Source: Erythrobacter sp. HI0063 (GTDB lineage: Bacteria; Pseudomonadota; Alphaproteobacteria; Sphingomonadales; Sphingomonadaceae). From it: a stretch of DNA of 34,420 bases. Below are positions 33,710-34,420 of this stretch, one piece after another; position 1 is the first letter of the stretch; each line of letters opens with the position of its first letter. The stretch is from NCBI RefSeq assembly GCF_001635685.1, contig NZ_LWFF01000193.1, positions 1 through 34,420 of the forward strand, written 5' to 3'. The notes beneath the pieces were generated by a model, which did not search any database, was not told the DNA's origin, and saw only the letters and a program-made list of their open reading frames with translations. The translations under genes were made by a program, and so were the position numbers.

Positions 33710-34177
33710 ATGAACGAAGTCTTCGAGGAATTGCGCGCAGCGTTGCATCAGGTGTGGAACCGCCGCTGGCTGGCGCTGGCGGTGGCCTGGGGCGTCTGCG
33801 TCCTCGGCTGGTTTGTCGTCGCTATGATCCCCAACAGCTATATGAGCCAGGCGCGGCTTTACGTGCAGCTCGACGATGTGCTGTCCGAACAGCTCGATAT
33901 CTCGGGCGACGGCAGGCAGGAGATGACCCGTGTGCGCCAGACGCTGGCGAGCAAGGTCAATCTTGAAAAGGTCATTCGCGGAACGCGGCTGGGCGAAGAT
34001 ATCGCGACCGACGGCGAAATGCAGGGCGCGATCGACGATCTGACCAAGGCCGTGACGATCAAGAGCGAGCAGGACAATCTGGTCGAGATCGCCGCGACCA
34101 TCGGCAAGAGCGATCTTAGCGATGCGGAAAACGCCGGGTATCCGGAATTTCTGGTTGATAAAATGCCAAAGATGTAA
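33710..34177 (+). pseudogene. Truncated XrtA-type polysaccharide chain-length determinant (Wzz-like)
   Basis: The N-terminal part of a Wzz/EpsF-type protein that sets exopolysaccharide chain length in the inner membrane. A cytoplasmic R-R-W, a membrane segment (about 19-41) and the start of the periplasmic domain (S-Y-M-S-Q-A-R-L-Y-V-Q-L-D-D-V-L) are normal. The frame is family-like through S-D-A-E-N-A at about residue 142, then reads G-Y-P-E-F-L-V-D-K-M-P-K-M and stops at 155. Intact proteins of this family run to about 500 residues with coiled coil and a second membrane helix near the C-terminus. GAGGAT precedes the ATG. The break coincides with a change to AT-richer DNA at about 34135, so an insertion, rearrangement or assembly junction is likely. 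Confidence 0.85.
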
Positions 34178-34420
34178 AGAAGAAAATCTTTCTCAGCGGA
34201 TTATCTGATTGATCCTCTTCAGCCTACTCTACTGCCAATTTTCTGTTTCCACCTTCGCCTGAGTCTTCATAGCGATGCTGACTAGGGAGGACAGCGAGAG
34301 CTGGGCAAGCGTCAAAGCGGTTCTGGTTCATGCGCAATCCGAACACCTGCACAACATTCCTCTTGTAAGAAACCGATCAAATTCTCTAGGTGCCCATACT
34401 CGGGTATACAGACAATCGTG
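34136..34420. other. Foreign-looking AT-richer segment at the window end
   Basis: About 285 bases unlike the rest of the window. They are clearly AT-richer (roughly 40% G+C in the first 100 bases, against well over 60% elsewhere by eye) and encode no recognised protein. Two weak open frames run off the right edge: ATG 34275 on the plus strand (at least 48 codons) and, on the minus strand, a frame entering at 34419 and ending with a stop at 34312 (35 codons). Neither resembles a family I know. No inverted-repeat end, transposase, integrase or tRNA could be identified. It may be the end of a mobile element or a misjoined contig. Confidence 0.6.

Noticed and set aside
34275-34420. Open frame of at least 48 codons running off the right edge of the window as a transposase or integrase start
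   Set aside because: No ribosome-binding site and no recognisable family pattern; another open frame overlaps it on the opposite strand, so neither can be supported as a gene.
1-34420. CRISPR arrays, tRNA or rRNA genes, complete insertion sequences
   Set aside because: No regularly spaced repeats, cloverleaf-like tRNA sequence, rRNA segment or transposase was seen on either strand.

Overview
The window is GC-rich, densely coded bacterial DNA that reads as a single chromosomal segment until about position 34135. Protein families and gene order point to an alphaproteobacterium of the order Sphingomonadales, probably the Erythrobacteraceae (Erythrobacter / Altererythrobacter / Qipengyuania type). 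The main clues are the sphingomonad-style DnaE N-terminus, the lolC/E-lolD ... dnaE neighbourhood, the PA0069-type radical SAM protein, and an exosortase A (XrtA/EpsH) exopolysaccharide locus. The assignment rests on family recognition, not on a search.

Positions 1-9111 hold housekeeping and envelope genes: a lipoprotein serine hydrolase (+) converging on a small PilZ protein (-); purF and an SDR oxidoreductase (-, sharing one base); a lipoprotein-release ABC transporter (lolC/E permease and lolD, +) followed by a small conserved-type protein, a glutathione peroxidase and a small membrane protein; then DUF1206 and the ATPase YchF (-). Positions 9241-14899 (+) carry dnaE, a fatty-acyl-CoA ligase and a DUF1330 protein. 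Positions 14904-19068 (-) form a probable operon: UDG-like protein, soluble lytic transglycosylase, MoaB and a radical SAM protein. Positions 19149-27081 (+) carry ETF-ubiquinone oxidoreductase, ispE, an N-formylglutamate amidohydrolase-like protein, ilvD, a small lipoprotein, the bifunctional NAD(P)H-hydrate repair enzyme and an RlmD-type rRNA methyltransferase.

Positions 27140-34177 are the accessory part and the most interesting region. It is one side of an exosortase A (PEP-CTERM) exopolysaccharide locus. A minus-strand unit (FemAB/GNAT-like acyltransferase, acyl carrier protein, XrtA-associated hydrolases 2 and 1) diverges from a plus-strand unit (AMP-forming ligase and PLP-dependent decarboxylase, then the Wza-like export lipoprotein and the Wzz-like chain-length determinant). 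Ligase, carrier protein, decarboxylase and acyltransferase together look like a carrier-protein-based pathway that makes and transfers a small acyl or amino-acyl group. The product is unknown to me.

The chain-length determinant is broken. After about 142 normal residues the reading frame enters AT-richer, unrelated sequence and stops at 34177. The last ~285 bases differ in composition and hold no recognisable gene, so the point near 34135 is either a mobile-element or rearrangement boundary or an assembly junction. I found no tRNA, rRNA, CRISPR array or recognisable transposase.
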